Shown here: piece after piece, positions 8,350-17,081 of the stretch
Layout: each line of letters starts with the position of its first letter
Position numbering within the stretch: position 1 is the first letter of the stretch
Origin: Paenibacillus phoenicis
GTDB lineage: Bacteria > Bacillota > Bacilli > Paenibacillales > Paenibacillaceae
DNA: 64,000 bases
Direction of reading: 5' to 3'
Assembly: GCF_034718895.1 (NCBI RefSeq)
Contig: NZ_JAYERP010000001.1
Coordinates: 1,674,001 to 1,738,000 of the forward strand
Notes under the pieces: generated by a model
Told to the model about the DNA's origin: nothing
Database searches by the model: none
Seen by the model: the letters and a program-made list of their open reading frames with translations, nothing else
Position numbers and translations under genes: made by a program

Positions 8350-9615
8350 TTAATCGGTACCCGCGTAGGAGTGCAGCCCCGCTATGATCAGATTTACCCC
8401 AACCAGTGTAAACATCACGACGAGAAATCCCAGAACAGCCAGCCACGAAGACTTGAGCCCCTGGAAGCCACGCGACAAGCGCAAATGGAGGTAAGCACTG
8501 TAAAATAGCCAGGTAATCAGCGCCCATACTTCCTTCGGATCCCAACCCCAGAATCTGCCCCAAGCTTGCTGCGCCCAGATCATGGCAAATACGAGCGCTC
8601 CCAGCGTAAAGATGGGAAATCCGATCGCAATCGCCCGGTAACTGATCTCATCCAAATCATCTGGGTCGATTCCCCGCAGTGCGGGCGATAACGCTGTGCC
8701 GAGCGGCTTGCGCAAAATAAATCGGAGCAGCAAATAAAGTACGGTACCAGTTAGTATTGCCCAAATTATTGTATTCAGTTTGCGGCCGGCCGTTTCCCCT
8801 CTCATCCAGGAAGGTGCATCAAACAAAGGCTTCTTCATGCCGAGGAACGGCTGAATGTGCTCCGGCTCGCTTTGATGCGGACCAACGATCGGTGGCAGAT
8901 TATAAATTTCTTTATCTTCTATTGTACTATCCTGCTCCACTTGGGTGTCAATCGTTGTCTGATTTTGTACGAAGACAGCTTCATATCCGGCTGCCCGGAA
9001 GGCAAAGACGGATACAATGAAGCCCAATACTATAATAATAGAAAAAAGCGTAAATTCAACCCACCATTTTTGACGGCGGCCTGCCTTATCGGTCGCTTTA
9101 AAATCCACGGCCCTTAGCAGGTACATTAACCCTGCTACAAAACCAACGGCAAAGAACGCCTCGCCGGTAGCCGCCAGCGTTACGTGGATATAAAGCCAAA
9201 TGGAACGCAGCGATGGAATCAGCGGCTGAACGTCCTGCGGGAATACAGCAGCGTAAGCCATAATGATAATCGCCAGCGGGAGTGCAAACATCCCAAGCAA
9301 TATTTTGCGATAAATGATAAAGACAATGGTGAAGGCCACCATAATCATCATGGACAAGAACGTCATGAATTCGTACATATTGCTGACGGGTACATGTCCG
9401 CTATACGCCCAGCGGGTACCGCAATAGACAAGATGCGACAGCAACCCGAGCGAGGAAACGGCAAATGAAATGCGTCCCCATTTCTTCTCATGGCGCTTCG
9501 GGTCGCGGTTGCGCCACGTCTTGCCTGTTACGGCCACTACATAAAAAATAAAAGCCGCACAATAAAGCAAAAAGGCCGTCATAAATGCGACTCTGCTGAT
9601 TTCCAAAAAGTTCAT
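8350..9615 (-). CDS. resC: Cytochrome c biogenesis protein ResC (CcsA/CcsB-type)
   Basis: ResC and ResB together form the System II complex that exports haem and attaches it to apocytochrome c outside the membrane. The protein has 421 residues, several membrane helices, and near the C-terminus the tryptophan-rich WWD motif WGRFWGWDPKEVWA that holds haem. Conserved histidines lie on the external side. The start overlaps the resB stop by four bases (ATGA), so translation is coupled. ResC is followed after about 66 bases by resD. Confidence 0.94.
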   Translation of the reverse strand: MNFLEISRVAFMTAFLLYCAAFIFYVVAVTGKTWRNRDPKRHEKKWGRISFAVSSLGLLSHLVYCGTRWAYSGHVPVSNMYEFMTFLSMMIMVAFTIVFIIYRKILLGMFALPLAIIIMAYAAVFPQDVQPLIPSLRSIWLYIHVTLAATGEAFFAVGFVAGLMYLLRAVDFKATDKAGRRQKWWVEFTLFSIIIVLGFIVSVFAFRAAGYEAVFVQNQTTIDTQVEQDSTIEDKEIYNLPPIVGPHQSEPEHIQPFLGMKKPLFDAPSWMRGETAGRKLNTIIWAILTGTVLYLLLRFILRKPLGTALSPALRGIDPDDLDEISYRAIAIGFPIFTLGALVFAMIWAQQAWGRFWGWDPKEVWALITWLFYSAYLHLRLSRGFQGLKSSWLAVLGFLVVMFTLVGVNLIIAGLHSYAGTD

Positions 9616-11282
9616 GGATGTTTCCCCCTATTTTCCAATGACTTCTCATCCGCTTCTACACCCATCGATTGGAGGAATGCGGAAACTTCGCGGCGCATGC
9701 CAAACCAATTCTTGGTCGTATGTCCGCCCAGCGTCAGCTGTCGGCCATCGACACGCAGCCATATGCGGCGATGCTGCCAGTAAAACCCTAAGACCAGTCC
9801 AAGCATTACGATCCCAAGACCCAGCCAAACGAACGGCATTGCCCGGTCAACCCGGATGTTCAAATAACTGGACGCTTCGATAAAGTCGACGTCTTCCATC
9901 CCAAGGACATCCAGCCGCAGCTTCGATTGTACGCCCCCAAGCTGCTCGTTAATCGCATCCTGCTGGAACCGCTCCTTGTCAACCTGTTTAGGAAAATAAA
10001 TGTACTGTGCGCCTTCCTCCGGAAGATCCGGTCCTTTGATCAAAAATAAAAAGGCAGGCGCGTTAGGCTCGCCGGAAATGGATACCGGCTTTCCCTCGTC
10101 GTTCAGGGAAAAATCCATATATTTATTTTGCAGCGTTAACCGGTAAGGGCCAACTTCATACTCACGCTGGGGATTTCTCATGTCCAATTTGAATTTACCG
10201 TAGGATTTCCCGGTTTTGACATCCACTAAGGCTGGCTGCACCGATCTTAGCTTCGGCGTGAGATCAAAGTCGAACTGATACGCTTGAAGTCCTTTGTAAC
10301 TGAGCGGATCGTTAACCCGAATGGCATGACGCTTGACTTCGCGAAGCTGCGGCTCCTTCGAAGGATCGTCGCAATCCGCCGTGCATTCATACAGTACGGC
10401 TTGGGTCTCAAACAGCTTCGGCACAACCTTGCCTCTGGCTTTAAATTCCTCGGACATTTCGTCCTCGCTGTAATATTCAACCGTAAACTTCTCATTTTTC
10501 AAATAAAGGTTCGTTTCGGGAATATGCGTGATTTCGCCTTCAGGGAACCAGTAATGTTTGTCCAGATGCAGACCCGGCAAACCGCGGAACAAGACCGCCA
10601 GGAGAAAAACGATCAGTCCGATATGAATAATGTAAGGGCCCCAGCGGCTAAACCGCTGTTTCTCTGCCAGCAAGGCGCTGCCGTCTGTATAAACCCGGTA
10701 ATGCTTCTTTCGCAACGGTTGGACGGCTCGCTGAACCCATTCCGCGCCATCTTCGTTGATTTCCCCTTGATAAACGATTTTCTGCCGGGTGAGAAATTCC
10801 AGGTGCTTGCGCACTTTTTGCTTTGAAAGCGCTTTGTAAAGCGGAAGCACGCGATCCAAGCTGCAGATCACAAGCGACGCCCCGATCATAACCAGCAGCA
10901 AAACAAACCACCAGGATTCATACGTATGGGACAAGCCCAGCCGGTAATAAATTTCGCCGATCGTTCCGTATTTGTTCTTGTAATAGGTCGAAGGGTCGAA
11001 GTTAATGAAGTTGCTTTCCTGTTCAAATATCGTGCCTAACATCGCACCAATCAGTGTGATGATGATCAGATAAATCGCTACCTTGACGGAGGAGAAGAAG
11101 TTCCAGACCCGGTCAATGAAGTTGGGATTGGTCCGCTGCGACCGCCGGGCGACCCCGTCGTAACGCATCTCCAGCAGCCCGCCTTGCTGATCCTCCTCAA
11201 GCAGCGGTTTGCCGCAGGCTTCGCACAATACGGTTCCCACCCGGTTTTGGTGGCCGCATTCGCATTTTGTATTTTCGATCAC
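9612..11282 (-). CDS. resB: Cytochrome c biogenesis protein ResB with an N-terminal zinc ribbon
   Basis: This is the ResB/Ccs1 subunit of System II cytochrome c maturation, with 556 residues. About four membrane helices are visible (the first near 75-95, IYLIIITLIGAMLGTIF), a large external domain (about 235-500), and the last helix near residue 505. In front of the first helix is a cytoplasmic CEC...CEAC element (residues 8-23) that looks like a zinc ribbon and is not part of the ResB core domain. Another pair of external cysteines, ECTADCD, may be redox-active. It lies 22 bases after resA and overlaps resC by four bases. Confidence 0.93.
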   Translation of the reverse strand: MIENTKCECGHQNRVGTVLCEACGKPLLEEDQQGGLLEMRYDGVARRSQRTNPNFIDRVWNFFSSVKVAIYLIIITLIGAMLGTIFEQESNFINFDPSTYYKNKYGTIGEIYYRLGLSHTYESWWFVLLLVMIGASLVICSLDRVLPLYKALSKQKVRKHLEFLTRQKIVYQGEINEDGAEWVQRAVQPLRKKHYRVYTDGSALLAEKQRFSRWGPYIIHIGLIVFLLAVLFRGLPGLHLDKHYWFPEGEITHIPETNLYLKNEKFTVEYYSEDEMSEEFKARGKVVPKLFETQAVLYECTADCDDPSKEPQLREVKRHAIRVNDPLSYKGLQAYQFDFDLTPKLRSVQPALVDVKTGKSYGKFKLDMRNPQREYEVGPYRLTLQNKYMDFSLNDEGKPVSISGEPNAPAFLFLIKGPDLPEEGAQYIYFPKQVDKERFQQDAINEQLGGVQSKLRLDVLGMEDVDFIEASSYLNIRVDRAMPFVWLGLGIVMLGLVLGFYWQHRRIWLRVDGRQLTLGGHTTKNWFGMRREVSAFLQSMGVEADEKSLENRGKHP

Positions 11283-11304
11283 CGATTATGTCCTCCTCTC
11301 GCCG

Positions 11305-11832
11305 TCAAAGCCCCACCAGCTGCTTGATTTGGTCATCCAACGTATCCAAATTCAGCTCGCCTTGATGAATGGAGGTAATTTTGCCGTTCTTGCCGATAAA
11401 GAACGTCGTTGGCATCGGCACGATGCCGTAATCGCGCGTTGTCGTATTGTCGGAATCAAATAAAATGGGAAAATCCACGCCCGTCTGCTTGACGAAATTT
11501 TGTACGGTCATCTCGTCTTCGCCCGTGTTGATGCCCAGGACGACGACGCCTTGATCGCGCCATTTTTCCCATTGGGCTTGTAATGCGGGCATTTCTTTCA
11601 CGCAATAAGTGCACCAGGTAGCCCAGAAGTTCAAGACCACCGATTTGCCCTTATAGTCGTCTAACGTATGTACCTGTCCATCCAAACCGAGCAGTTTAAA
11701 CGCCGGCGGATTCCCGCCTTGTTTAGGTTTATCGGCCTCGCCGCCGGACACTGCGGTCCCGATCGCATATCCGCCTAGGATGACGATCAACAGCAAGATG
11801 ACGATTTGGATCGGCCGTCTCGCCTTCCCCAT
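11305..11832 (-). CDS. resA: Thiol-disulfide oxidoreductase ResA
   Basis: ResA reduces the disulfide of the haem-binding CXXCH motif in apocytochrome c before haem attachment. I start it at the ATG at 11832, with AAAGGAAG upstream, giving 175 residues; the in-frame extension upstream has no ribosome binding site. Residues 9-27 form a membrane anchor. The thioredoxin fold follows, with active site WCTYC (Cys74 and Cys77) and the cis-proline region VPMPTTFF. It is the first gene of resABCDE, so a promoter should lie in the following 120 bases, before the palindromic element. Confidence 0.95.
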   Translation of the reverse strand: MGKARRPIQIVILLLIVILGGYAIGTAVSGGEADKPKQGGNPPAFKLLGLDGQVHTLDDYKGKSVVLNFWATWCTYCVKEMPALQAQWEKWRDQGVVVLGINTGEDEMTVQNFVKQTGVDFPILFDSDNTTTRDYGIVPMPTTFFIGKNGKITSIHQGELNLDTLDDQIKQLVGL

Positions 11833-11896
11833 AGTTAACTTCCTTTCTATGAAAAATATCATGAAGTGTTGAACAAATCGTGAACACTCTATGAAC

Positions 11897-11924
11897 ATTA
11901 TATCGGAATTCGCCGCAGTTTCAG
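11897..11924 (-). promoter_or_regulatory. resA: Candidate resA operon promoter
   Basis: On the minus strand a perfect TATAAT (11897-11902) lies 16 bases after CTGAAA (11919-11924). Downstream, GTTCACGATTTGTTCAAC forms a loose inverted repeat that could bind a regulator such as ResD. The -35 is weak. Confidence 0.42.
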
Positions 11925-11951
11925 CCCGGGGAAATATGAATATTATGTGAC

Positions 11952-12302
11952 GCGCTAGAAATGAGGTGAAAATGCGATGAAAGGGCGGTAAGGTGAAAAG
12001 ATTCGTATGATCCTGCTATCGCTTATAGGCCTTGATGTTGTTTGAACGACGGGTTTGCTACGACTGGGGCAACCGGGCAAAATGTTCTTACGATCGCTGT
12101 TGCTCGCGGAATTCTTAATCATAACAAGTTCAAGGTAGAATTCCGCTCACAAAGGCGAACGCTCCGCTTCTCCAGAATCATTTTCCCCTTTTGCCATTCT
12201 CCGTATTTTTGTTCAATCTACAAGGCAAGACCTTGACGCTTCGCTGTTCAGAATCGTTCCACCCTGTTGCCTTTCGCCTCCAGTTCACCGCATTTCTAGC
12301 GC
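11952..12302. repeat. 351-bp imperfect palindrome between rluB and resA
   Basis: The whole segment reads approximately as its own reverse complement around 12126. The ends are perfect: GCGCTAGAAATG (11952-11963) and CATTTCTAGCGC (12291-12302). Next come GGTGAA (11965-11970) with TTCACC (12284-12289), CCTTG (12030-12034) with CAAGG (12221-12225), TTGAAC (12042-12047) with GTTCAA (12211-12216), and a perfect central stem GCGGAATTCT (12106-12115) with AGAATTCCGC (12137-12146). All pair at almost the same centre. The arms have drifted by substitutions and small gaps. No plausible gene lies inside. The right end overlaps the last codons and stop of rluB. It resembles a MITE-like element or a large structured RNA. 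Confidence 0.7.
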
Positions 12303-13066
12303 TTTGGAGTGGGGGGAGTAGTGGTGCGGGCGAGTTTGTAGAGGCTGTCGACTTCTTCTTTGGTCAAATGGCGGTACAGGCCGCGTTTGAGGTTACCCAG
12401 AACCAAATCACCAAAGGAGATGCGCTTGAGCCGTGTCACCGGGTGCGAAATCGCATCAAACATGCGGCGCACCTGACGGTTTCGGCCCTCATGAATTGTG
12501 ATCGAGATGGTTGCGTATTTCTCCTCCGGGTCGATGTCATAGTACTCGACCTCGGCTGGAGCCGTCATACCATCCTCCAACATCACACCTTGCTTCAGCT
12601 TGTCCAGCGCCGTACCGTGCGGCACCCCTTTGACCGTTGCGAGATACGTCTTCGGTACATGATGCTTCGGATGCGTCAGCAGATGCGCAAATTCGCCGTC
12701 ATTGGTCAGCAGCAGTAAACCTTCCGTATCATAGTCGAGCCGGCCTACTGGATACACCCGCTCCTTGATTCCTTTTAAGTAGTCGGTGACGATTTTCCGG
12801 CCTTGGGGATCGGAAGCGCTTGTGATGACGCCTTTTGGTTTGTTGAACATCAGGTACAGCTTCTTCTCCGCGCCGATCGGCTTGCCGTCGACGGTAATGA
12901 CGTCCACAGACGGATCAGCTTTCGTGCCCAGCGTCGTGACGGTCTCACCGTTGACTTGAACCTTGCCGCTTAGAATCAATTCCTCGCATTTACGGCGCGA
13001 TGCCACACCGGCAGCGGCCAATATTTTCTGTAATCTTTCCATATTTGCATTAGTCACCTCATACAC
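12296..13066 (-). CDS. rluB: 23S rRNA pseudouridine synthase RluB
   Basis: This RsuA/RluB-family enzyme isomerises uridine to pseudouridine in 23S rRNA. The N-terminal S4 RNA-binding domain (MERLQKILAAAGVASRRKCEELI) is followed by the catalytic domain with GRLDYDTEGLLLLTNDG, which contains the catalytic Asp, and later EGRNRQVRRMF. The GTG at 13066 has a well-placed GAGGTG. The family-typical start would be the ATG at 13042, whose ribosome binding site is less well spaced. A terminator separates it from spmB. Its stop codon TAG is formed by the end of the 351-bp palindrome, so the last few residues may have been altered by that element. Confidence 0.9.
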   Translation of the reverse strand: MYEVTNANMERLQKILAAAGVASRRKCEELILSGKVQVNGETVTTLGTKADPSVDVITVDGKPIGAEKKLYLMFNKPKGVITSASDPQGRKIVTDYLKGIKERVYPVGRLDYDTEGLLLLTNDGEFAHLLTHPKHHVPKTYLATVKGVPHGTALDKLKQGVMLEDGMTAPAEVEYYDIDPEEKYATISITIHEGRNRQVRRMFDAISHPVTRLKRISFGDLVLGNLKRGLYRHLTKEEVDSLYKLARTTTPPTPKR

Positions 13067-13113
13067 ATGATACCCACCTCATGGAAAAATCACAATAGCG
13101 GCCCCAATAAACC

Positions 13114-13151
13114 GCAAAAACCGCCTCATCAGCGAAGGGCTGCGGGCGGTT
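13114..13151 (-). terminator. Terminator after spmB
   Basis: On the minus strand AACCGCC...GGCGGTT is followed by TTTG. It ends the dacB-spmA-spmB transcript before rluB. Confidence 0.7.
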
Positions 13152-13176
13152 CACAAACCTAAACGATATGTAGATA

Positions 13177-13710
13177 TTAACCGAATAAGAGCAAGCAAAC
13201 GACAATCGCTGCGATAAAGCCAACTACATCCGAAAATAACCCCACCTTTAGGGCATAACGTCCGTTCCGGATCCCCACGGCACCGAAATACACCGTTAAG
13301 ACGTAAAGCGTCGTGTCGGTACTTCCTTGGATGGTGGAAGCAATCCGGCCGATCATCGAATCCGGACCATAGGTTTTGATCAGGTCCGTTGTAAATGCAA
13401 GCGAGCCCGTCCCGGTCAAAGGCCGGAGAAACCCAAGCGGCAACACTTCCGGTGGAACATGAAGCCAGGATAGAAAGGGGGTCATCCACCCGACAAAGAA
13501 ATCGAGCGCCCCGGAAGCGCGGAATACGCTGATCGCCACCATCATGCCAACCAGATGCGGGATAATCCCGATGGCGGTCGAGAACCCGTCCTTAGCCCCG
13601 TCGACAAACGATTCGTAGACCGGTACTTTTTTGAAATAAGCATATAGCGGAATAAAGGCAATCATCACCGGTACGGCCCAAGCAGAAATAAGGTTCACCC
13701 AATCGAGCAA
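13177..13710 (-). CDS. spmB: Spore maturation protein SpmB
   Basis: SpmB and SpmA are membrane proteins needed for full spore core dehydration in Bacillus. This is 177 residues with several hydrophobic helices, typical of the nucleoside-recognition (Gate) fold, and the motif GSLAFTTDLIKTYGPDSMIGRIASTIQGSTDTTLYV. The start is a TTG with AAAGGGTGAGG upstream. It begins six bases after the spmA stop, so the two are translated together. The transported molecule, if any, is unknown. Confidence 0.92.
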   Translation of the reverse strand: MLDWVNLISAWAVPVMIAFIPLYAYFKKVPVYESFVDGAKDGFSTAIGIIPHLVGMMVAISVFRASGALDFFVGWMTPFLSWLHVPPEVLPLGFLRPLTGTGSLAFTTDLIKTYGPDSMIGRIASTIQGSTDTTLYVLTVYFGAVGIRNGRYALKVGLFSDVVGFIAAIVVCLLLFG

Positions 13711-13716
13711 AGTGCC

Positions 13717-14346
13717 TCACCCTTTCAGCGAGATATCGGGTGGCGCCGAGACCTGCGGCGGAGTACGATAAGTGTTCCGTCTGCGATACCAGCGATCGGC
13801 AACGATGGCCGCCCCTGTGGCGATGGCCGTCGCAAGCAGCGTCGACCCCACAATTTCTGCCGGATTCGCAGAATGGAAGTTGATGCGGATCGCGATCAGC
13901 GTGGTTGGAATCAGCGTAATGCTGGCGGTGTTCAGTGCCAGCAGGGTACACATGGCCGGAGACGCCGTCTGTTTGTCCGGATTCAGCTCTTGCAGTGCCT
14001 GCATGGCGCGGATCCCCATCGGCGTAGCTGCATTCCCAAGCCCAAGCAAATTCGCGCTCATATTCGATAAAATATACCCCATGGCCGGATGGTTCTTCGG
14101 CACGTCGGGGAACAAATAAGCAACAATCGGCCCGAGCAGCTTGGAGATCGTCTTCACCAAGCCCGAATCTTCCGCCAGCCGCATGATCCCAAGCCAAAAC
14201 ACCAATACGCTGATCAAACCAAAGCATACGGTTACGCCGGTCGCGGCTCCGTCAAACGCCGCTTGCGTCACCGTGCCGATATCCCCTTTGATGGCTGCAA
14301 AGAGAAACCCGATCAAAATGAGCGCAAGCCATATTTTGTTGACCAT
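13717..14346 (-). CDS. spmA: Spore maturation protein SpmA
   Basis: This is the 209-residue partner of SpmB, with the Gate/nucleoside-recognition signatures LGLGNAATPMGIRAM and LALNTASITLIPTT and about five membrane helices. AAGGAGG precedes the ATG. It follows the dacB gene by 45 bases, the same dacB-spmA-spmB order as in Bacillus subtilis, where the set acts in the mother cell on cortex structure and spore core water content. Confidence 0.93.
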   Translation of the reverse strand: MVNKIWLALILIGFLFAAIKGDIGTVTQAAFDGAATGVTVCFGLISVLVFWLGIMRLAEDSGLVKTISKLLGPIVAYLFPDVPKNHPAMGYILSNMSANLLGLGNAATPMGIRAMQALQELNPDKQTASPAMCTLLALNTASITLIPTTLIAIRINFHSANPAEIVGSTLLATAIATGAAIVADRWYRRRNTYRTPPQVSAPPDISLKG

Positions 14347-14391
14347 TCTTCCTTCCCCTCCTTGGCCCAGTCCTGCCTATCTCCCTTAATC

Positions 14392-15591
14392 TCAAACGTC
14401 AAACAGCAAGGTTTGCAACACCTTCTTTAACGCCCCGGACCAATCGGAAGGTAATTGAATTACCTTATGGTCCGAGGCAAAACCAAAGGCTCCGCCGACA
14501 TTCGGCTCGCTTCCCCTCTCCATGAGGGACGGGTTGTAGCTGACCTTATCGTAAACCGGCACCGTGCCGATTTCTTCTCCCTTTAATCGAACGCTGATTC
14601 TTCCGCGATAACCAAACGAGCCTGTGCGCGCCTCTACTAGCTTCAGCCTTCTCTCAATCTGACCGACTTCCTCCGGTGCCAACGCATATTTGAATTCCGC
14701 CCCGGTAACCAGGCTGTTTTCAATCTCTTGCCCTTTGCCGATCAACGTCGTCAGCGGAAAGTTAGCAAAACCGTAGTCCAACAGCTTGCGGTGATCATTC
14801 CAATCATCCCCGTCGTTTAATGTAACAACGGCGATTTGTTGTCCTTTTCGGGTCGCGGAGCTCACCAAACAGCGTCTGGCCGTCTTGGTATAGCCGGTTT
14901 TGACGCCGTCCGCCCCATCATAGAAGCGCAGCATCTTGTTCTTGTTCAGCCATTTATAATCCCACGGATCATTGGGATTTGGCGCGGTTTTGCTGGGCGT
15001 TCGGACGATCTCCTTAAAATGCGGATTTTTCAAAGCATAGCTTGTCAGCTTGGCCAAATCGTTGGCTGAAGAATAGTGCCCTTCGGCATCTAAACCATGC
15101 GGATTTTGAAAATGGGTATGCGTCAGTCCGAGCAGCTTGGCCTTTTCATTCATTAAATAAACGAAGCCTTCTTCCGAGCCGCCCACATGTTCAGCAATCG
15201 CTGTCGCGGCATCGTTGCCCGAACGGAGCATCAGCCCGTAGAGCATATTTTCCAGACTCATCTCTTCCCCTAAATGGAGATATAGGGATGAGCCTTCCTT
15301 CCCGTACGCGTTCTTCCCAACCGTGACCGTATCCGACAGCTTGCCGTGCTCGATAGCCACGATGGCGGTCATGATCTTGGTCAAGCTGGCGATCGGCAGC
15401 TCGTCATCTCCTTGCAAGCTGTACAGCAGGCGGCCCGAAGTCACGTCAATGACCGCAGCGGCCTGAGCATGGATCGATGGCGCAGCGGGAGCAGCTTGTA
15501 CGGCCTGCGGATTCACCCAAGCGAGCAGCAGAACCGCGGCCAATAAGCGGCAAAGTGTGCGAAATCTGCGGTCATGTGAGTCTTTCTTCAT
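14392..15591 (-). CDS. dacB: D-alanyl-D-alanine carboxypeptidase DacB (sporulation)
   Basis: This is a secreted penicillin-binding protein 5-type DD-carboxypeptidase (399 residues), predicted to trim the terminal D-Ala of the cortex peptidoglycan stem peptide. An export signal covers residues 1-33, cut after AQA or a nearby site. The active-site motifs are SLTK (catalytic Ser), SGN and KTGYTK. A second domain follows. I assign DacB rather than DacA or DacF from its position directly before spmA-spmB. GGAGG precedes the ATG. A second paralogue of the same family lies at 32024-33214. Confidence 0.9.
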   Translation of the reverse strand: MKKDSHDRRFRTLCRLLAAVLLLAWVNPQAVQAAPAAPSIHAQAAAVIDVTSGRLLYSLQGDDELPIASLTKIMTAIVAIEHGKLSDTVTVGKNAYGKEGSSLYLHLGEEMSLENMLYGLMLRSGNDAATAIAEHVGGSEEGFVYLMNEKAKLLGLTHTHFQNPHGLDAEGHYSSANDLAKLTSYALKNPHFKEIVRTPSKTAPNPNDPWDYKWLNKNKMLRFYDGADGVKTGYTKTARRCLVSSATRKGQQIAVVTLNDGDDWNDHRKLLDYGFANFPLTTLIGKGQEIENSLVTGAEFKYALAPEEVGQIERRLKLVEARTGSFGYRGRISVRLKGEEIGTVPVYDKVSYNPSLMERGSEPNVGGAFGFASDHKVIQLPSDWSGALKKVLQTLLFDV

Positions 15592-15680
15592 AAGTTGATT
15601 CCTCCGGTAACAGGTACTGTAGCGGGTACTTGTTTACTTATATGCAATTTTCCAAGAGAGTATGTCCCACCTGAAATCAA

Positions 15681-15711
15681 GAAAAAGACCCCTCCCGGCA
15701 GCCCGGAAAGG
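15681..15711 (-). terminator. Terminator after ytfJ
   Basis: The minus strand shows CCTTTCCGG, a short loop and CCGGGAGGGG, then TCTTTTTC, with some G-T pairs. Confidence 0.6.
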
Positions 15712-15730
15712 ATCAACGGTCAAAAAGCGG

Positions 15731-16222
15731 TTATGCAAAAGGATTGATGCCGGCTTGGACGGCCGATTCCTGCATCTGAGCGGCTTGTGCTGTTGCCATC
15801 GAGGCATTCGCAGATGCATGTTGGTTCGGGAACATGGACTGGATTCTGTCGATGACGCCAGGCAACGTATCGATGATTTTTTCGACAAGATGCGTTTGGT
15901 TATCCAGCGGTACAATGTGTACCCCCGGCTTCCCAACGACGAGGAACGCAATCGGATTAATCGATACCCCGCCGCCGCTACCGCCGCCAAACGGACGGGC
16001 TTTGCCGTGCTCGGACGAGCCTGTGGCCGATTTATTGTGTTCGTCATCGACAATAAAATCGCTCCCCCCGGCAGCAAAACCGAAGCCCACGCGGCTGATC
16101 GGCAAAATCACGCTGCCGTCCGGCGTTTCGACCGGCTCACCCACGATCGTGTTGACATCAACCATTTCCTTGATGTTTTCCATGGCGGTTTGCATTAGTC
16201 CTTGAATAGGATGGTCAGCCAT
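15731..16222 (-). CDS. ytfJ: GerW family sporulation protein YtfJ
   Basis: This 163-residue protein carries the GerW/YtfJ core: MENIKEMVDVNTIVGEPVETPDGSVILPISRVGFGFAAGG. It also has a glycine-rich loop (PFGGGSGGGVSINP) and the VVGKPGVHIVPLD segment. Bacillus YtfJ is a forespore protein needed for L-alanine germination. The ATG lies inside the end of the DUF2953 gene (28-base overlap), so the two form a coupled pair. The C-terminus (about 120-163) is rich in Ala, Gln and Met and seems unstructured. Confidence 0.9.
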   Translation of the reverse strand: MADHPIQGLMQTAMENIKEMVDVNTIVGEPVETPDGSVILPISRVGFGFAAGGSDFIVDDEHNKSATGSSEHGKARPFGGGSGGGVSINPIAFLVVGKPGVHIVPLDNQTHLVEKIIDTLPGVIDRIQSMFPNQHASANASMATAQAAQMQESAVQAGINPFA

Positions 16223-16878
16223 TTTTTAACTCCTCCCTTCACTTTTAGCACGCGAACTATAAGTACCAGTCCAGCATAGATAGCATAACCGCAGCGAATT
16301 TGCGCTATGCAGCGGAATTCCGTGGAAAATAACGGCTTGCTGCCGAATACAGGAACCACAAATAATTTAGGTCTTTGCTTCAAAGTAATATAGCGGGTAA
16401 GCCAGCCGACAAGCGTCGCTTTAACTCCCCATATTGCCCCCGTTAATGTAGCGGTATGGGCCGCATCCTCTAATGCGATGTTCGTTGACCATTCCAGCTT
16501 GCGGAAGGAAACGCGGCGAAGTGTGGATTGAAGCCAGACCCGCAGCCCGCTGGTCGCCTGAAGCAACCGTTCGAACTGATCCATCCCAAGCTCGACCTTG
16601 TCCTTGTTCACCTCATGGTTGACGCTGGTGGATTCCTTTTGCAGCACGTTCTCTGGCTGATTTTTCTCGATCTGCACACCGTCACGCCAATTTTTGATCC
16701 GGATCGTAGGTACCTGGTAACGTAAGCGAACAAAGCCATAGAGCATCGTGACTTCCAACAACACCGTGTCATCCCGATTTTTCTTGCGCAGGGTCATATT
16801 GAACGTAATGGTAGACAGCAAAATCAAGGCAGCTATTAGCAGCAGCAGGATCAGGATGCCTCCGAGCCAAATCCACAC
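16195..16878 (-). CDS. DUF2953 membrane protein
   Basis: This 227-residue protein has one N-terminal membrane helix (IWLGGILILLLLIAALILLSTITF) and a soluble part with the DUF2953 pattern: LRYQVPTIRI early, ATLTGAIWGVKATLVGWLTRYI in the middle and CIAQIRCGYAIYAGLVLI at the end. I chose the GTG at 16878 because GGAGGG lies eight bases upstream; the ATG at 16893 would overlap that site. It is coupled with ytfJ, a spore protein, so a sporulation role is plausible but unproven. Confidence 0.8.
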   Translation of the reverse strand: MWIWLGGILILLLLIAALILLSTITFNMTLRKKNRDDTVLLEVTMLYGFVRLRYQVPTIRIKNWRDGVQIEKNQPENVLQKESTSVNHEVNKDKVELGMDQFERLLQATSGLRVWLQSTLRRVSFRKLEWSTNIALEDAAHTATLTGAIWGVKATLVGWLTRYITLKQRPKLFVVPVFGSKPLFSTEFRCIAQIRCGYAIYAGLVLIVRVLKVKGGVKKWLTILFKD

Positions 16879-17014
16879 GGGAAAGCCCTCCATACCTATC
16901 AGATAAAATACTCCATCGTAGTATGGCTATCCCAAAAGAAAATCATTCGATACGTTTCACGATTTAAGCAAAGTGTTCGATAACAAACTTAATGCGTTTT
17001 GGGGCCGAATAACA

Positions 17015-17048
17015 AACGATCCCGGCTCAATTTGAGCGGGATCGTCGG
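17015..17048 (-). terminator. Terminator after scpB
   Basis: The stem CGATCCCG...CGGGATCG contains an inner CTCAAATTGAG and is followed on the minus strand by TTTGTTATT. Confidence 0.75.
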
Positions 17049-17081
17049 TTCGTTCTGCCTGCGGTTTCTTTGCGGATGTCC

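Noticed and set aside
12042..12236. Short open frame inside the 351-bp palindrome
   Set aside because: No ribosome binding site, and it crosses the centre of the palindrome, so its sequence is dictated by the repeat.
16893..16893. ATG start for the DUF2953 gene
   Set aside because: It has no ribosome binding site and overlaps the GGAGGG that serves the GTG at 16878.
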